Shown here: one piece after another, positions 39,101-52,679 of the stretch
Layout of the letters: the number at the start of each line of letters is the position of its first letter
Numbering within the stretch: position 1 is the first letter of the stretch
DNA from: Dromaius novaehollandiae
Lineage: Eukaryota; Chordata; Aves; Casuariiformes; Dromaiidae
Direction of reading: 5' to 3'
NCBI RefSeq assembly: GCF_036370855.1
Contig: NC_088102.1
Coordinates: 67,279,601 to 67,343,600, forward strand
Length of the DNA stretch: 64,000 nucleotides
Program-made: the position numbers and the translations under genes
Notes under the pieces: generated by a model
Seen by the model: only the letters and a program-made list of their open reading frames with translations
The model's database searches: none
What the model was told of the DNA's origin: nothing

Positions 39101-42100
39101 CTAAGCTGAGGACAGAGAAATAGGTTGTTGTTTTATGTCCAAACCTACTGAACAAATGGAAACAATGTTTACGCCTATAGCACAAATGGCTATGCTACAC
39201 CATCTAAAGCTAGCTCTGTGCCTCAGGTACTGGCAGTAGTTGCAGCAGAGTTCAGTATGCCTAAATTATCCATGCTGTGGGGCAACACTAGCACTCACAT
39301 ACAAGCTCTGTACCTTAATATTTAAAGACAAATCTGGTATCTTTACATGGTGTGGCTGTATGCAGTATAGACAAATCCTGACATTCCACATGCGACTAAA
39401 TGAAATAAAATGAGCAAGATAAAGCTGCCAAAAAACCGCTCATATACAGTGTGTTATTGGGACTCCATTCTTTCCATGAACAAAAGAACTGTTCTAGGTA
39501 TAATGGCCAATATAAACAATAAGACCTTTCAAATAGAAGTTATCAGCCTAAACTCAGAAAACAGGCAACTGTCTTGGTCAAATGCTTGTCCAGCCCAGAG
39601 AACACAAGCTTTTTCTAGCAAAAAGTGGACTTACAGGATTGAACCTGACTCCAGGGATATCCTATCCTCCTTTCTTACTCTAAGCAAGTTTGGTCATCTG
39701 TTAATTCTTTTCATTATATCTAAAAGAGTCATTAAAATACCTTGTCACTTTCCCATACAACAGATCAGATAGCTAACATTCTCTCATAAAGTGGTGCTAG
39801 GTCCCCTAACATAACATTCCTCCTCCTTTTAATGGGTCCCAGGATAATTCCAAGGAAAGGGTAAAAAGAGCCAGGGCAAGACAACCTTCCCGGCTCCATG
39901 GATAGCAACCCTTTGGGACATCAGTTCAGATACAAAAAGGTCAAATGGCATCTCACAAAGTACTTCTGCTTCTGTGAAACCAGTACTTCACCCGACATCA
40001 GCAAGGCTTAAAAGGCACATGCCTGAAGCTAGTGCTGCCCTCAAGGAGAGCAAAAGGAAACCTAAACAAGGAAAACAAACTGGTCTTTGGCACCAGCCTT
40101 GAATTCAGCTACCACACTGAACCAATGAAACAGTCCAGGGTCTCCCTCGAAGGGCTTTAATGCAGGCGTACAAAGCATCCAAGAAGGATGCTCAGCCTGA
40201 TAAGGGCAACAAGTGCTGCACAGCTCTTCAGTATTAAAAGCGTAAGAGCAGAAACACTCATGCAGCCCCCAAAAGCCACAGAGCATAAATACAGGGTCCC
40301 ATTTTGCTTTGTTCTGCATGGATCTGTCTTGGTTCCTTTAGGAAAGACCATTATTTCCTCTTCTACTTGAAAACTCTACCTCCAAGCAGATCAGTTTTCT
40401 CCAACGACTCTTCTTCCTCCTAGCCACCCAACACCAAGCATCAAACTTGGAAACGAGACTTCCACAGGATTCTTTCCCCAAAATCAGCTCAAGGAATGTT
40501 CTTTCTGTTGCTAAGCATCAAAGCCTACAGAGTACTTGGGGTAGAAGAGCTGTCTCATACAAAGTCCATTAGACAATCAAGTAGCCATTAATACATAAAT
40601 TCATTCAAATTCTCTATCTTAGCCAACTTGGGTTTTTTTGTTTCGTTTTATTGTGTGTCAATATTAGATTCCTTACAGCAGTCTCTGTCATGCTGGGTGC
40701 ACAAAGGCAATGTCTGGGTTTGGATGACCAAATATAAAGGATGATTTTACTTTGCAAAGTGGAAATACACTGCTCTGTAAAGCCTTTTGTAACAAATTTG
40801 GGGACACTGGTATTGCAAACAACTGGAATATTTTTGGAATACTTACACCTGCCTACTAAAGCAATTCATTTTTATGAGTAAGGAGAACCTTACGCTTGGC
40901 TCCACTTGCAAAGGGTAATCCAGAACAGAACTGGAAAGTGATACCAAGTAAACAAAAGTTTATTACAGCTATATTAAAACCACGTAAATCCTGCAATGGA
41001 AAGAATTCTTGTGTCCTTTTCAAACAGGTTTACTGACACTCAGCAATTCAGGAAAGTGCATTCAAATCCTCGTGGCTACAAAAACCTGTGGGAATAGGAG
41101 TGAATATCAGAGGCAGGAGGCTAACTGTGCCCAAAGACCAGCTGTACTCATTGGAGCCAAACTGTGAAAACTTCAGCTATTTTAAGAAAGAAAATTTTCA
41201 AGAGAGTACAAACAACAACAGATGTCTTTGAAAAGTCTTTTTCTTAAGTTTAAAAAGAGTTTTAAACTGGCTTAAATTAAGCCTACAGAACATGTTTTTA
41301 TAAACTCAGTGCTGCGATCACTGTCACAGTCTCCACAGGTGAAAAGGACTGCAGCTCAGGCAGGTAGGTAGTCCCCAGGGAACCTTAAAATGAGATCTGC
41401 ATCAAGACCTGAATGAATACTATTATTCATTATTATGAATTCATTCATAATTGCAATCACAGTCTTCAGAATGCAAAGAACCAATAATTCCTTGAATGTG
41501 CATCTATTCGTGCTATAAGGTTTAAGCAGAAAGTTCCTTATTTCAAATCCCAAAAGGATGACATTAGGGAGTAAGTACCAGCAAGGGTACTCAGGCACTG
41601 CTAACCCACAGTTGCTCGGGAAGAACCACATGCCACCTATAGAGCAAAAGAAAGCCAGATACACAATTGCCAGCTGGACAAATATGGCTCCTTGCACTTC
41701 AGTTTTTCCAACTACAAACACACTTCTGGAGTTCAGGGCTTAAGTCAGGTAAGTTCATCCTCACACAAAGCTCAGCACTGGAGCAACAAAGAACTGCATA
41801 GTGCCTCCTGAATCACAAAGTCCGGTCCCTTGCAATTGCAAGCAATTTCACAATAGATGCTCAGTAGAGAGATCCACAGCACATTTCTCTCTCTCACTCC
41901 TGGCCATTGCACACTGTGACAGACTGAAGATCAAAAGGCACAACCATAACATGCTGCAGGAAAAGAACAGGAGGTGCTCAGGGGATGGTCAGTATTTGCC
42001 CTGCTCAAAATCAGGCAGAGGTGAGTCGGAACCTCCCCTGACTCATCCTCGTTGTATACTCTGACTATCGGGCTATTTGGCAAAGGGAATGATGCAGATA

Positions 42101-42535
42101 AGGCGGCTCCAGAGGAGCCACTGCAAAGGGAACACCTAGCTTGCAGATGTTCATGAAAACACAGCCTGAGATAGGCCACGTCTGCTCTTTGCCACTCATG
42201 ATCTCACTGAACCGTTCATGTTTTGGGGCTGAAGTGGAAGTGCCAAGAACCTGTCGGTGACTTTTAGACTGGACAGGACCCCAGTGCAGGTTTTGTGGAT
42301 GCCAGACAGTGCCCAGGTGACAGGCAGTTTGACATCTTCACAAACCTGGTCCTGCAACACTGATGTTCACAGACCATTAGGGAGGTAGGGTATCCCAGAG
42401 CCACCTTTCTTCTGTCTACATCAAACCACTAAGCTGAATTTAGTAACAAGATGGCAACCCCATGAATGAAGTTAATCTTGTGGCATAACCACTGCTTAAA
42501 TGGAAAGCACGACAAATATTCCAATTCACCAAGGG
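36191..42535. other. MOB2-BRSK2 intergenic region, left part; no recognised gene
   Basis: No open frame with a recognisable domain and no exon with matching neighbours was found. Simple sequence includes an A-run (about 37627-37639), a C-run followed by A (about 37485-37505) and a 13-G run (37749-37761). Base composition differs from the MOB2 introns: the plus strand is richer in A and C than in T and G in most lines I sampled, consistent with transcription of the minus strand. A small AT-rich palindromic patch (ATGAATTCAT) lies near 41430-41450. Confidence 0.5.
37480..37765. repeat. cluster of C/A/G simple-sequence runs
   Basis: Within 300 bp there is a 14-C run leading into nine A, a CA-rich patch, an A-run, and a 13-G run (37749-37761). 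These are simple repeats with no associated gene. They are likely points of sequencing and length uncertainty. Confidence 0.85.
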
Positions 42536-42720
42536 ATTTTGATTGGATTAGAAGCCCTCCGTGCCTCATTATAATCTCCCTGATGAAGGCGAAAAGCGAA
42601 TTTACAGCTGGAGAAGAGAGATTAGAAAACCCATTATAACAGTTTAATTATCTGTTATTATTGGATTAACATTCATTTCTGATCAGGTGCTTCTCAGATA
42701 AATAGCTCAGGTGGTTTATA
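42535..42720. promoter_or_regulatory. candidate conserved enhancer with homeodomain and E-box motifs
   Basis: A compact, non-repetitive stretch holds two GGATTA sites (42545-42550 and 42663-42668; OTX/PITX-type when read as TAATCC), TAATCT at 42572, TAATTA at 42645-42650 and the E-box CAGCTG at 42605-42610. This density of homeodomain cores beside an E-box resembles neural enhancers. No coding potential is seen. Regulatory function is inference from motif content only; conservation cannot be checked here. Confidence 0.3.
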
Positions 42721-45700
42721 AGAGGGCTGTTTTATTTTGCTACTGAAATAAACCAGTCTGGCCAATGAAATGAATCATACTGTATTTGCGCTTTTTTTAA
42801 GCTCGATATCCAAAAAGAAGACAGCTTAAGCAATCGCTCCATCTGCCTGTCCCTGTTTTCTTGCCCAGCCCAAACTTTCGAACTGTTGGCAGATTTCAGC
42901 CCGGCCTGGAAGAGGGGTAGGAGCCTCAAAGCAATTAAAAAGTTTTTACAAGTTCTGCTGAAACACACAAACACTGTGACAGGAGAGAGAGAGTGTCTGC
43001 AAATTAACTAGTTTCCTGAAGGGAAAAATTGCAGGCTGTGCTCCCATGTTACTAGATGCCAAAGAGCCTACACAAGACCACAAACTCATAAAAGCTCCCA
43101 AACACAAGCAGTCAGAGCTCAGAGTCAACCATGAGACACAAGACACAATTTGTATGAAACCTGGCTTCCTAAATTTAGCTGCTCGTTCCTCTGCTTGTAC
43201 AATTGAAACACAGTTAGCATGACCCAGGCCTCCTCTGTATTCTCTCAGTCCACACATACCATGTTGGATCTTAATGTTATACCATACAAGAGGGAAGAAA
43301 TGCCAATACACCTTTTCTCTCCGTATCAAAGAAAGAAATGTAACATTTATTTGCATCTGAAGAGGTACTCTAGGGTGAGGTACTGAGAAATGGAAGAACC
43401 GGTCTTTAGGGACAGGCCACCAAGGAGGTTTGCAAACTTGCTCATTCAGGAGTAGGAATGTGCTGCTGCTAGGATAATCTCACAGTTAAGATATGAATTC
43501 AAGTTCCAGCCCAAACCATAGGCTTCCTATATACAACTGGGCAAATCAGTTTCTCTACATCTCAGATCCTTATCTGCACAATATGGACAACAGACACCTA
43601 GTCTCTTCCTCCTCCTCTGTCACACTTACAGGGACAAAGCTGTCCCTTGCTATACTGTGAAGGAATGTAACAGAACAGACTCTTGGTTTTGACCACGGCT
43701 TTTACCTGCTATTGAAACACACCTTTAATAACCCGCCACAGTATCTAGCTGTCCAGGATCCTGGGGTAGTGGGCTTTACCTGATCTTTTCCCTTTGAGAA
43801 GGACTAGGCATGGTCTTTTCCCCCATGCAAACAGACATTGGAGTTTAGCTGCATCTCTGTCATATCTATACTGAACACTGTTGTGCCTTTGGAGGGGCAT
43901 CTGCAAAGTTACATAGAAGCTAGAGCTAGAGAGAAGCATACCTACACTTCTGTTTCATCCTCTCCTCTCTCTGCACAGCACAACTGCCTCTCTGCTGGTT
44001 ATCTCATTTCTCCATCCCTCTCCTTCATGGAGAGTGGAGCAGCAGCAGCTGTAGAAGCAGCCGGTAGTCGGAAAGGTTCATCATCAGCCAAAACGCACTA
44101 GTAAGGCACGTATCTGCAAATGACATCACGACATTTGACTCTGCCCATTAGCACTCAGACCTTGGGGGGTTACGATAACCTTTCATCCTGGACATAGCCA
44201 GGGCTGATTTACAGGTTCTGGCTGATTCTATCCTATTGCAGCCCTGCTCCAACATCTCCCAAGGAGATGGAGCAAGTGGAATCAGATACTGTGCACACGA
44301 ACACCACCTAGGCCAAACTAAACAGAGATGAAGCACAAGCCACACACAGCTCAACAAGTAGTTAACCCTTTCCATTACAAAACAGTGCAACTTTCAGGAG
44401 AGAAAAACTCTCTGTCCCCCTTTCACAAATGAGATCCTTTAGCTGCAATCCTCTTCACCCTGGCTTAGAGATGCTCGGTCAGGCTCTTCTCTTTCTTATG
44501 CCTTTCTAAGGCAAATTTACAGGGAAACTGCACTGAAATTGGAGTTCAGTGTTGTATTTCCTCTTGCACCTCTGGCAGTCCACATGCTCCCACACGTATC
44601 TGGCAAAACTTTATTTTTCAAATGGCTGTCACTGGGGCTTGGTTGGGTCACTAACCAAACCAAGCCCCCAAATGCTATTAACAAGATTAAAAGCTACAGA
44701 GAAAGGATCAAACTTAAAACTGGTCTGCTTAAAAAAAATTTAAAAACTCTACTTTGGTTTTCATTCTTCTCCAGTGTAAAATGCTCAGGGTAAACAGTCA
44801 TACGGATTTTAAAGCAAACCCACTTTCATTTATGACACTATTCATTTCAGTGTCAGAAGGGAACCCTGCAAGCCATTGCTCTGATCTCACGAGAATGGCC
44901 CAAATGAATCTTGTGTTTTGAGACATTGCTGAGGAACCTCTCTCTGAGCAACACCATTTTGTTCTTTGTTTGAAGCTGACAGCTAAGCCAAAAAAATGAA
45001 CATTTAATCGATAACCCAGCATCTGTGTCAGCTGCAGTACTGTAACCTGAGATGACAGCACAACTCAGCAAAGGGAAAGAACCTCAGAGGCAGAAGTGGT
45101 ACCCCAACCAAAACTGTTCCTTATTCAGGGCCATGAATGAGGAGCTAGTTCAATGCAGAGAGGGCAGTGGCCTTTTGACTTCAGATAGACTTCTGGCAGT
45201 TGAAGCCGCAAGTATTGCTCTGTCTTGGAATGCTTCTTACTTAAGTTGCTATTCCCTTTTGGTGTCATACTGCCATTGCCTTTGCCATGCGGATTTGACC
45301 AGCCAAATCTACTCACCCAGTCTTTTCTAGTGCACAAATCACAGATCTTACTTAACTATCTGCCCACTGAAGAGCGGGGAAGAAAATTAATTGTTTGAAA
45401 ATCCCAACCACAGTACCTAAACTAATGACTAGAAATACTTCCTTTATGCAAGACAAAGTGTTGTAGGTTCAAAGTTGCTGGAAATTCAATCAGTTCCCTA
45501 ATGCCACCTGAAGTCTCAAAGAGACTTGTTGCACCATCTCCACTGCCAATGATTTCACTCTTAAGTGGGGATACCGTGTGGTAAGTACAGGGAGCACCGT
45601 GCAACAGGGCAGCTTGCAGCCATACCATCTTGGATTCCAATGGTATCAGAAGAACCTTCAGGAGACACAGAGAACTTGCTAGAACTTCTCTGTACCTGTA

Positions 45701-48700
45701 TGTCTCCCTGTTAGTTGCAAGGATGCAACCATTTGTATGCCAGGATTTTATAGGGGACAAAAAGTAGATAACCTGGAGCTACTCATACTAGCATATATCC
45801 CTGCTGTCCCATGCTCCCATTGAGTCTTAGGCTACTTATTTTGAATTGTCTTAGGGTAAAGTGGAAGACCGATTAAAGTTTATCCAACTGAGGAGGGAAT
45901 CACCTCCAAGCCAGGGAATATATCTATGCTGCCTCAATCAAGGCATTTAAATTTCAGCTTCTGGGAACTCTGAAGCAGCAGTGAGCAAGCCAGTGCTGCA
46001 TCATGCAGTGATACTTGACCCACCTGCAAACCCGCTCAGGTACTGGATCCACTTGAGCCGCATTAGATTAGAACTGTGCCAGCTAACACAGCTCAGCTAC
46101 TTCTCATACCCAAACCAGCTCACTTATAGCAAGCTCAGGCATCTCTGAACGTCAGAGAGCTGTTTCCAACCTCTCAGCAGACATGTGCCTGCACTCTCTG
46201 CTTTTGGCACTTCTAGGAAGAACAGCAACCTGCCTGTTCCTACTGCAAGAAAGGAGTTACTGGACTCAACACAAGTTGTACAATCAAAAGTTCAGAATTC
46301 CCTTGGAGAGTGATAAAAATGGGAGCTATTTTACAATATTCATTATTTGGATAACAGCAGCACTTACAGACCCCAGACACATGTCATTCTCAGCATAAGT
46401 GGCAGTCATTCTGCTGAAGGCCTTAGTCTACATAGTCCAGCTGACAAGCCAGCTTAAGGAGAGGACATACAGAGAAAGGGGACAGAAACAGGTGAAACAT
46501 CCTGACCAAAGTCACCAAGCTCATCAGTTTCAGGCAAAAAAGTAGATCTCAGTTCTCCCACAAGAGAGCTTTCATCCAGCTGTGCCCTCTGCAACATCAG
46601 GTCTCACACTGCAGAATACATGCACTGAAAACATCACCCGTAAGAAAACTGCACAAACTTTTAAGTCCCCTGTTATCAGAAACACAATCAGCACAGTTCC
46701 TCTCTCTGGCAGAGGCAGAAATTCATGGAAGCCAGCCCTCCAACTCCATCCATGCAGCTGGACCTGCTGTCCGACACCAAACTTACTCCTGCCAACAGCA
46801 CTCAGCTGGCACAGGGGCCTGCTGTGTTACCCCTAGAGCTCCCGGCACCCATATGAACCCCTCATGCTACACGACAGGATGAAGCCTCAAGAACGGCTCC
46901 TAGTGTCTTCTTGTGCTGTCAAACCAGACAATTCATCACTAACGTATGCCTGGTCAAGACGCAGAAGGGCAGCATTTACCAAGTCAGCAACTGCTGAGTC
47001 ATTATTCACAAATGAATGATAGTCAGGAACAGCAGATAATCAGGGAACAGTAGATAAAATGCAGCCTAATAGGTGTGGAAATAATTCGGGAGGGTGGGGA
47101 TTAACATATAATCTTGTGCTCCATAATCACCTACGTGATATACCACGTTAATATCAGCGTACAGAGCAAGGGTTATCCTGGTAAGTATAATATAAGCTAA
47201 TCGGGGCATTGACCCTACCCAGAACTGAAGACCCAGGCTTCCCAAAGGGGTCGGTGTCAGCATGCTGAGCACACGTGCAGCGAGTCTCCTGCAGGCATGC
47301 TCCCACGCAGCTCCGCTGCTGGCTGGCAGCCGGCACTGCAATGGCAGCTTCTGCAGGCCTCCCCTCCCAACCCAGGGGAGAGGAAAGGATCTGCCACTCC
47401 ACACAGCGAAAACAAGGGTGGCAAAGCAACACGCACAGGGAATCTGTAATGGAGCAGCAAACGGAGCCCACTTTGGCCAGATCTCACTGTCATCTCAGTG
47501 TGGCTGTGGCAATCTCAAAATGAGCACTGACCCCTCCACCATTAACTCTGACCATAGTCACTTGCAGCACCAAGTCCTACCAAGCTAAACAAAAGATAAA
47601 TGTCCTTCTTTGCATGCAATTCTCATTCAGCCAGATACAGGACTCTGACATACGTGGCTGCTGGGGCACTGCCATGGCTGTTACACCTGTACGGCACCAG
47701 GAAAACCACCAGCTCTGATGTCAGACAACCTGCACGCTACGAGGAATTAGGACTCCATTTAACAGCTAGAAGGTATGAATAGTTTAACACCCCCCCCCAT
47801 CACATTACATATTTGATCATAATGCAAGGGGTAGGGAAGGAGAGAGTTGTACTCTCTCTCTTAGACACCTGCTCTCACTTGGAATTTCAGCAGAGCAAGA
47901 GGCATCTTTCTTTACTAATTTCATCTAGCTTGAGTAAGCTTTCAATCCCATTTCTGTAAAGTACTGACAGAGCTGTGCCATCATTGCTCTGTCATCCCAG
48001 TACCTAACAAACACCTTCACACTGAGGGATTAAGGATAACTGTTATTTGAATCTACATCTCTAAACTCCAGAAGCTTAAGATCAGGATGCTACCAAGCCA
48101 CACCATGTGCCACAAACATCTGTCTTGACAAGAGGAGAACTGCACCTAGCATCACTCCAGAGCCATTTCTGTGCTACCTCAGTGCAAGCAAAACAAGTAC
48201 TCCTGACCCTCACACCGAGTATAGCTCACACAGAGATGTCTCAATTAGGAGTCAGCAACACATCATAAACTTGGTATGTTTTGGACAAAATGCCAGCTTC
48301 TTATTCAACACCCATTTTCTGCTCTTCAACTGGCGCAAAACAGGAACACTCTAACAAAACTGCCTACTTGTACCGCACTTTCAGCAGTCACCCTCAAAGC
48401 ACTTTGCAAAGGAGCACGCGTCACTGCCTTTCTCAGCTTCTCCATCCGTAAAATGGCACAAGAGGAGAGTTGCCTACTGCCATACAGCAGGCAAACAGCT
48501 GAAGCGAAGATGCGTTATAGTCCGAGCCCAGTCCTCTTCTCACTAGCCCATGCAGAACCCCAGTTGCGGAGAGGCATCACAGACCATCAAAAACATTGGC
48601 CTAAAGCACAGGACATGGGGAACAGATTTTGGTCCCAGCTTTTCCTATAAGCACGAACTCTACCTTCTCTGTGTCCCTGTTTCTGCTCTTGCTGTGTGAC

Positions 48701-49278
48701 TCAGTGCTGAAACAGAAAGCTCTTCGAGAGAAACAACTTCTTATACTGCATTTATACACAGAAGTATAGATTAGAAACCCTATATAAATTGGAGAGCACA
48801 AGAGCTCCTATACAGTGATGTGAAGTCTCAGTCACAACTCCATCTTTAACACAGCCATGAAAATGGCTTCTTGCATATCCGCAAAGCATCCCTAACTTAT
48901 GTAGCTCTAATACATCCCCTCTGCATTCCTGCACCTAACTGCAAGCAAACTCTGTATCAAAAGCATGGAAGTAATTTGCTTCAGACAGAAAAGAAATCAC
49001 TATTCCACTGTATTATTTACATAAAGAGGAGGCCTGGCCTAGGCAACTGTCACAAACAGGGTTATGCTGGAACCTAAATCTAGGTAACTCCAGTGAGGAC
49101 ACTCTGTTATTGAGACAAGAGTGGCTTGTTTCTGTTTAGCTTCATCCATTCTGAAAACTGATTTTACTTTAGGAACAAAGATGTCTCACAGAGGAATTAC
49201 CCAAAGCAGACACTGTAATTTGAAGTCATGATCTTGATCTGAATAATTTTTCAAGACCCTATAAGATTTTTCTGTAAA

Positions 49279-49282
<4 letters not shown>
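42721..49282. other. intergenic region, middle part; no recognised gene
   Basis: Only short chance frames are present and no known domain is visible. The plus strand continues to show C over G, and mostly A over T. That matches neighbouring stretches to the left and supports a minus-strand transcription unit spanning the interval. An eight-C run lies at about 47791-47798. I see no transposon termini here. Confidence 0.45.

Positions 49283-49313
<31 letters not shown>
49283..49313. repeat. 31-T homopolymer
   Basis: An uninterrupted run of 31 T. On the minus strand it reads as a poly-A tract, so it could mark the tail of an old minus-strand retroposed sequence lying to its right. No AATAAA is visible at the expected distance and no parent gene was recognised. 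Its length in the assembly is unreliable. Confidence 0.85.
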
Positions 49314-49317
<4 letters not shown>

Positions 49318-49559
49318 TTTCACTATCTGGAAGTGCTTCCTACATCGAGGGTTGCTATTTCTCCGGACTGACCTGTTTTCCTTCCATTCTGAACAGCATA
49401 AAGGAAAATATGCCACACCATCAAGGCTGACCAATACCACCTTCTAGTGCCATGTATGTCCATACTAGAGATGATACTCAGCAGACGCACAAAACCCACA
49501 GTGAGGAGCAGGTCAGCAGAAGCTGAGGAGCGGAGAAATAAATTTCCCTCTTCTTCCCA

Positions 49560-49757
49560 GCAGTTTTATCTGGAATTGGTTGTCCAGAGAGGCTGTGAAG
49601 TCTCCAGCCCCAGCAATATTCATAACCCAACTAGTCACGGTGCTGAACAACCTGCTCTAGCTGACCCTTTTTTGAGCTGGGGACGGGGAGGGGAGAGGAG
49701 GGGGTCTAGATGATCTCCAGAGATCTCTTCCAACCTCAACAATTCTGATTCTGTGGT
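49560..49757 (+). mobile_element. CR1 LINE, 3' fragment
   Basis: The stretch matches the 3' end of avian CR1 as I remember it. A segment like GGTTGTCCAGAGAGGCTGTG is followed by a CAACCTGCTCTAGCTGACCC block, then TAGATGATCTCCAGAGAT, CTCTTCCAACCTCAAC, and the terminal ATTCTGATTCTG units that stand for the short CR1 3' repeat. The internal part is altered by a G-rich insertion around 49675-49705. The element is severely 5'-truncated, as most CR1 copies are, and has no coding capacity. The left boundary is uncertain and may extend to about 49490. Confidence 0.85.
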
Positions 49758-51935
49758 CTACAAGTAGACTCCTCTGCCAGGGCAGAGGACCCTGACTGCA
49801 GCAGCTACAGAAACACTCGCCCTGACTGCAAGCAAACTCTTCCTTCTGCTAATGCTGCTCATGAGAGCTTGTGTCTTCCCTGACCTTGAAGCTGTGTTAT
49901 CTGCTTTGGCTGTGAGAAGGCGATAATAGCTCCTGACAATGGCAAGAGTCAGCTCTGAGCCGGTGGAACAGGAAATCCCATTTCTCAAGCCCTTCAAAGC
50001 CTGCCAGCCTGCCTGGCACAGTTCCTCTCAGCAGCACTCAGCAAGATTACAGCACTAAAAATAACCCACACAATAAGTTGTGCATTAAGAAGAAAGGACT
50101 CGCCCTCGATGTAGGTTTCCCTTCCACTTGTGGCCTCAAGTGTCCCCAGACAGTTGAACTGCTAGGGTTTTATTCTCCAAATTAAATAGGAGCTGCAGCT
50201 GTTGAAGTGGTCTTAAATAAAATAAGAAGATTAAACGGTACAACAAACAGCTAAGATACTTTCCGGTTTTTAAACAAGTGTCTCCCTCCCTGTTGTTTTC
50301 TATAATAAGAAAGTCGGAACTAAAATAATCTTCCTCACCAAAACACTCTGCCCTTCTATCATGAGCTCATACATAACTTTTAGTATACAGCCGAAATGAA
50401 GCAGAGGTACCAGGACCAGTCCTACATACTTGCACAAAGAAGACAATCCTCCTGGGCTTTCTGCTGCAATATTTAAAAAAAATATCCAAGCCTGTTAGGT
50501 TAAATGCACTGACTATCAGCAGGAAGAAAGCCACACGTGGTAAAAGTAGGTGCCAGCATTAGGTCTACCTGAAGGCCTTACAAAAGTTTGGCTGTCTTTA
50601 CAAACACTAGTTCTTGCCTCTGCCTAGGGTGAACATTAAAGCTCAGTCAGTTGCATCAGATCAATTTCTTAAGGACAACCTGACTACAGAGAAAATTTTT
50701 ATGCGCCACTTGCAAGGCTTGGACAATTTGCATTCGTGCTGTCAAACAAAACTGACTTCTTTCTCAACCCCAGACTGTACACTCACATGCGGTGATGAGA
50801 TTTACCTCCATGACTACCGCCTCAGCAGATCATTTGTTGAATATACACAATTTATTGTTTACATAGTGCATGACAGGCACTGGTCCAATGAGTAATAGTT
50901 CACCGTGAGCGTAAATGCATTCTTCACATATGCCTCTATCTAAACAAAGTGTGTGCACGCGTGTGTGTGTGCATAAACAGAAAGTGACTCCTAGTGTCTT
51001 ACACACTTCTGTTGTCCTCAAAATGCACCTGGAAGGTTTTGTGTTGTGTTACGTTACAAAGAGAAAATGAGACAGATGAACTTTAAACGTACAAAGTGGT
51101 TTAGGTACTGTGTGTGAGGGGCTGGGCTCTCACAAATGAGCAGGAGAGCTGCAGAGCTCAGATGAAGAACAGGTGTCACAGCTCAAGGCATCTCATCAGC
51201 CATCACCTGCTACCAGGTTTGGACAAAGACAACGGCCAACACCTGACAGCATGGATAATCCAGCTACCTTAACCACAGAGGCACCCCAAAAATCCTCTGC
51301 TTCATTTACTACTTGCCTGTTGATTTAAGGTACAAGAAAAAGGATATTCTGCAGAAAACAGCTTAAATATAAACTCAACTCACTCCAAAATATAGTCCAT
51401 CCTATGCACTAAGGATGAGAATATAACATCACGTAGCTGCAGACTGTGTTACAACACAGAGAAACAAGAAGGCAAAAGTAATGTGGCTAGGCCCTAAAGC
51501 TGAGGTCCTCAGCTATGCAAACTACTGTTTTCTTCTGGGGATCATAATTTTAAATACTGGAGACATAGAAAGATCACAGGAATTTAGGAACACTTCTGAA
51601 AATCCATGAAGAGAGAGAGAACCAGATATGCCAGAATCACAAGTCTCCTCCACATCCCTGTAAAATCTCATTCACCTGCATTGCACTCCAAGCCAGCATC
51701 TCCTTTCTCTTTTAGGGCTTCAAATGACACAGAGCTAGTTCACAGTTGTGAGTTTCCAGTGTTACAGAGCCTGAATCCCACAATACTTGTGATTCCCTTA
51801 ATTCCTTGGCCTTTGTTAGCTTTTCTACTCACCTCATCCTGTTGCTTCCCCCTTCCCTTAGGTTTTAGCAGATCAGTAAGTCCAAAAACACCTTAAAAAT
51901 GCCCTAGCTTTTAAGAGTTTATTTGGTAAGAACAC
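49758..51935. other. intergenic region, right part; no recognised gene
   Basis: No gene, RNA gene or mobile element was recognised. A short alternating GT/GC tract lies near 50955-50972. Open frames are short and unsupported. Confidence 0.45.
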
Positions 51936-51999
51936 CGGGGCGGGGGGGGGGGGGGGGAGAAAAGGAAAAAAAGAAAAAAAAAGGAAAAAGAGAGAGAAC
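51936..51999. repeat. G-run followed by AG-rich tract
   Basis: GGGGC is followed by 16 G residues (51942-51957) and then an A/G tract to about 51999. The whole purine run is about 60 bp. It is simple sequence roughly 0.7 kb from the orphan CpG island. Plus-strand G richness makes a G-quadruplex plausible. Confidence 0.85.
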
Positions 52000-52679
52000 T
52001 ATGACACTGATGCGATCCCATTCCCATCTGACCTTGCCCCCTGGCACAAATGGCTTCGGGACCTCCTGCACATCCCTGTCTCGCCCACATCCAATGACAT
52101 TTGCAGTACAAACCTTCACACCCCACCTCTGCAGCAGGTGCTAACATGACAGTTGTCCCCTAGAGACGCCATCTGCCAGAACTACACCCTCCCAGGAAAC
52201 TGTCGGCTACAGATGTGAGTCTGGAACACTACTGAGACCTTTCTGCATCAAGGATATCCTCCAGAGGCACTTCCTCTGACAAGCCTGCCTAGAAAGCTCC
52301 TGTTTTAACAACAACTTCACTACTCCAACACAAAGGTCCAGAGACTGACACACACATTATGGAAGATGCCACGGTGCAAAACCATCCTCATGGCACCCCT
52401 GAGAAACGACAGCTGCTCTGATGCCCCTACCCCCTCTGAAGTGCCCTTTTCCTACAAGTGCACACACTCTCCTTACACATTACTGTTCACGGCATTGCTG
52501 GGCAGGAAAGCTTGCCACCTACTTGAGGGGGAACAGCTCTAGCTGCAGCCTGCCCAGCCCAGCTCAGCCCCTGGACACAGTCCACAGCCTCAAACAGCCA
52601 CAAGATGGGAAAGTGCTGCCCATTCCCCTCACTTGCCATAACGAGGCCTGCAGAAGACATCTCCTGACCACCACGACCT
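52000..52679. other. shoulder of the orphan CpG island; no recognised gene
   Basis: C-rich plus strand, with composition rising gradually towards the CpG island. No gene or repeat family is recognised. Confidence 0.45.
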
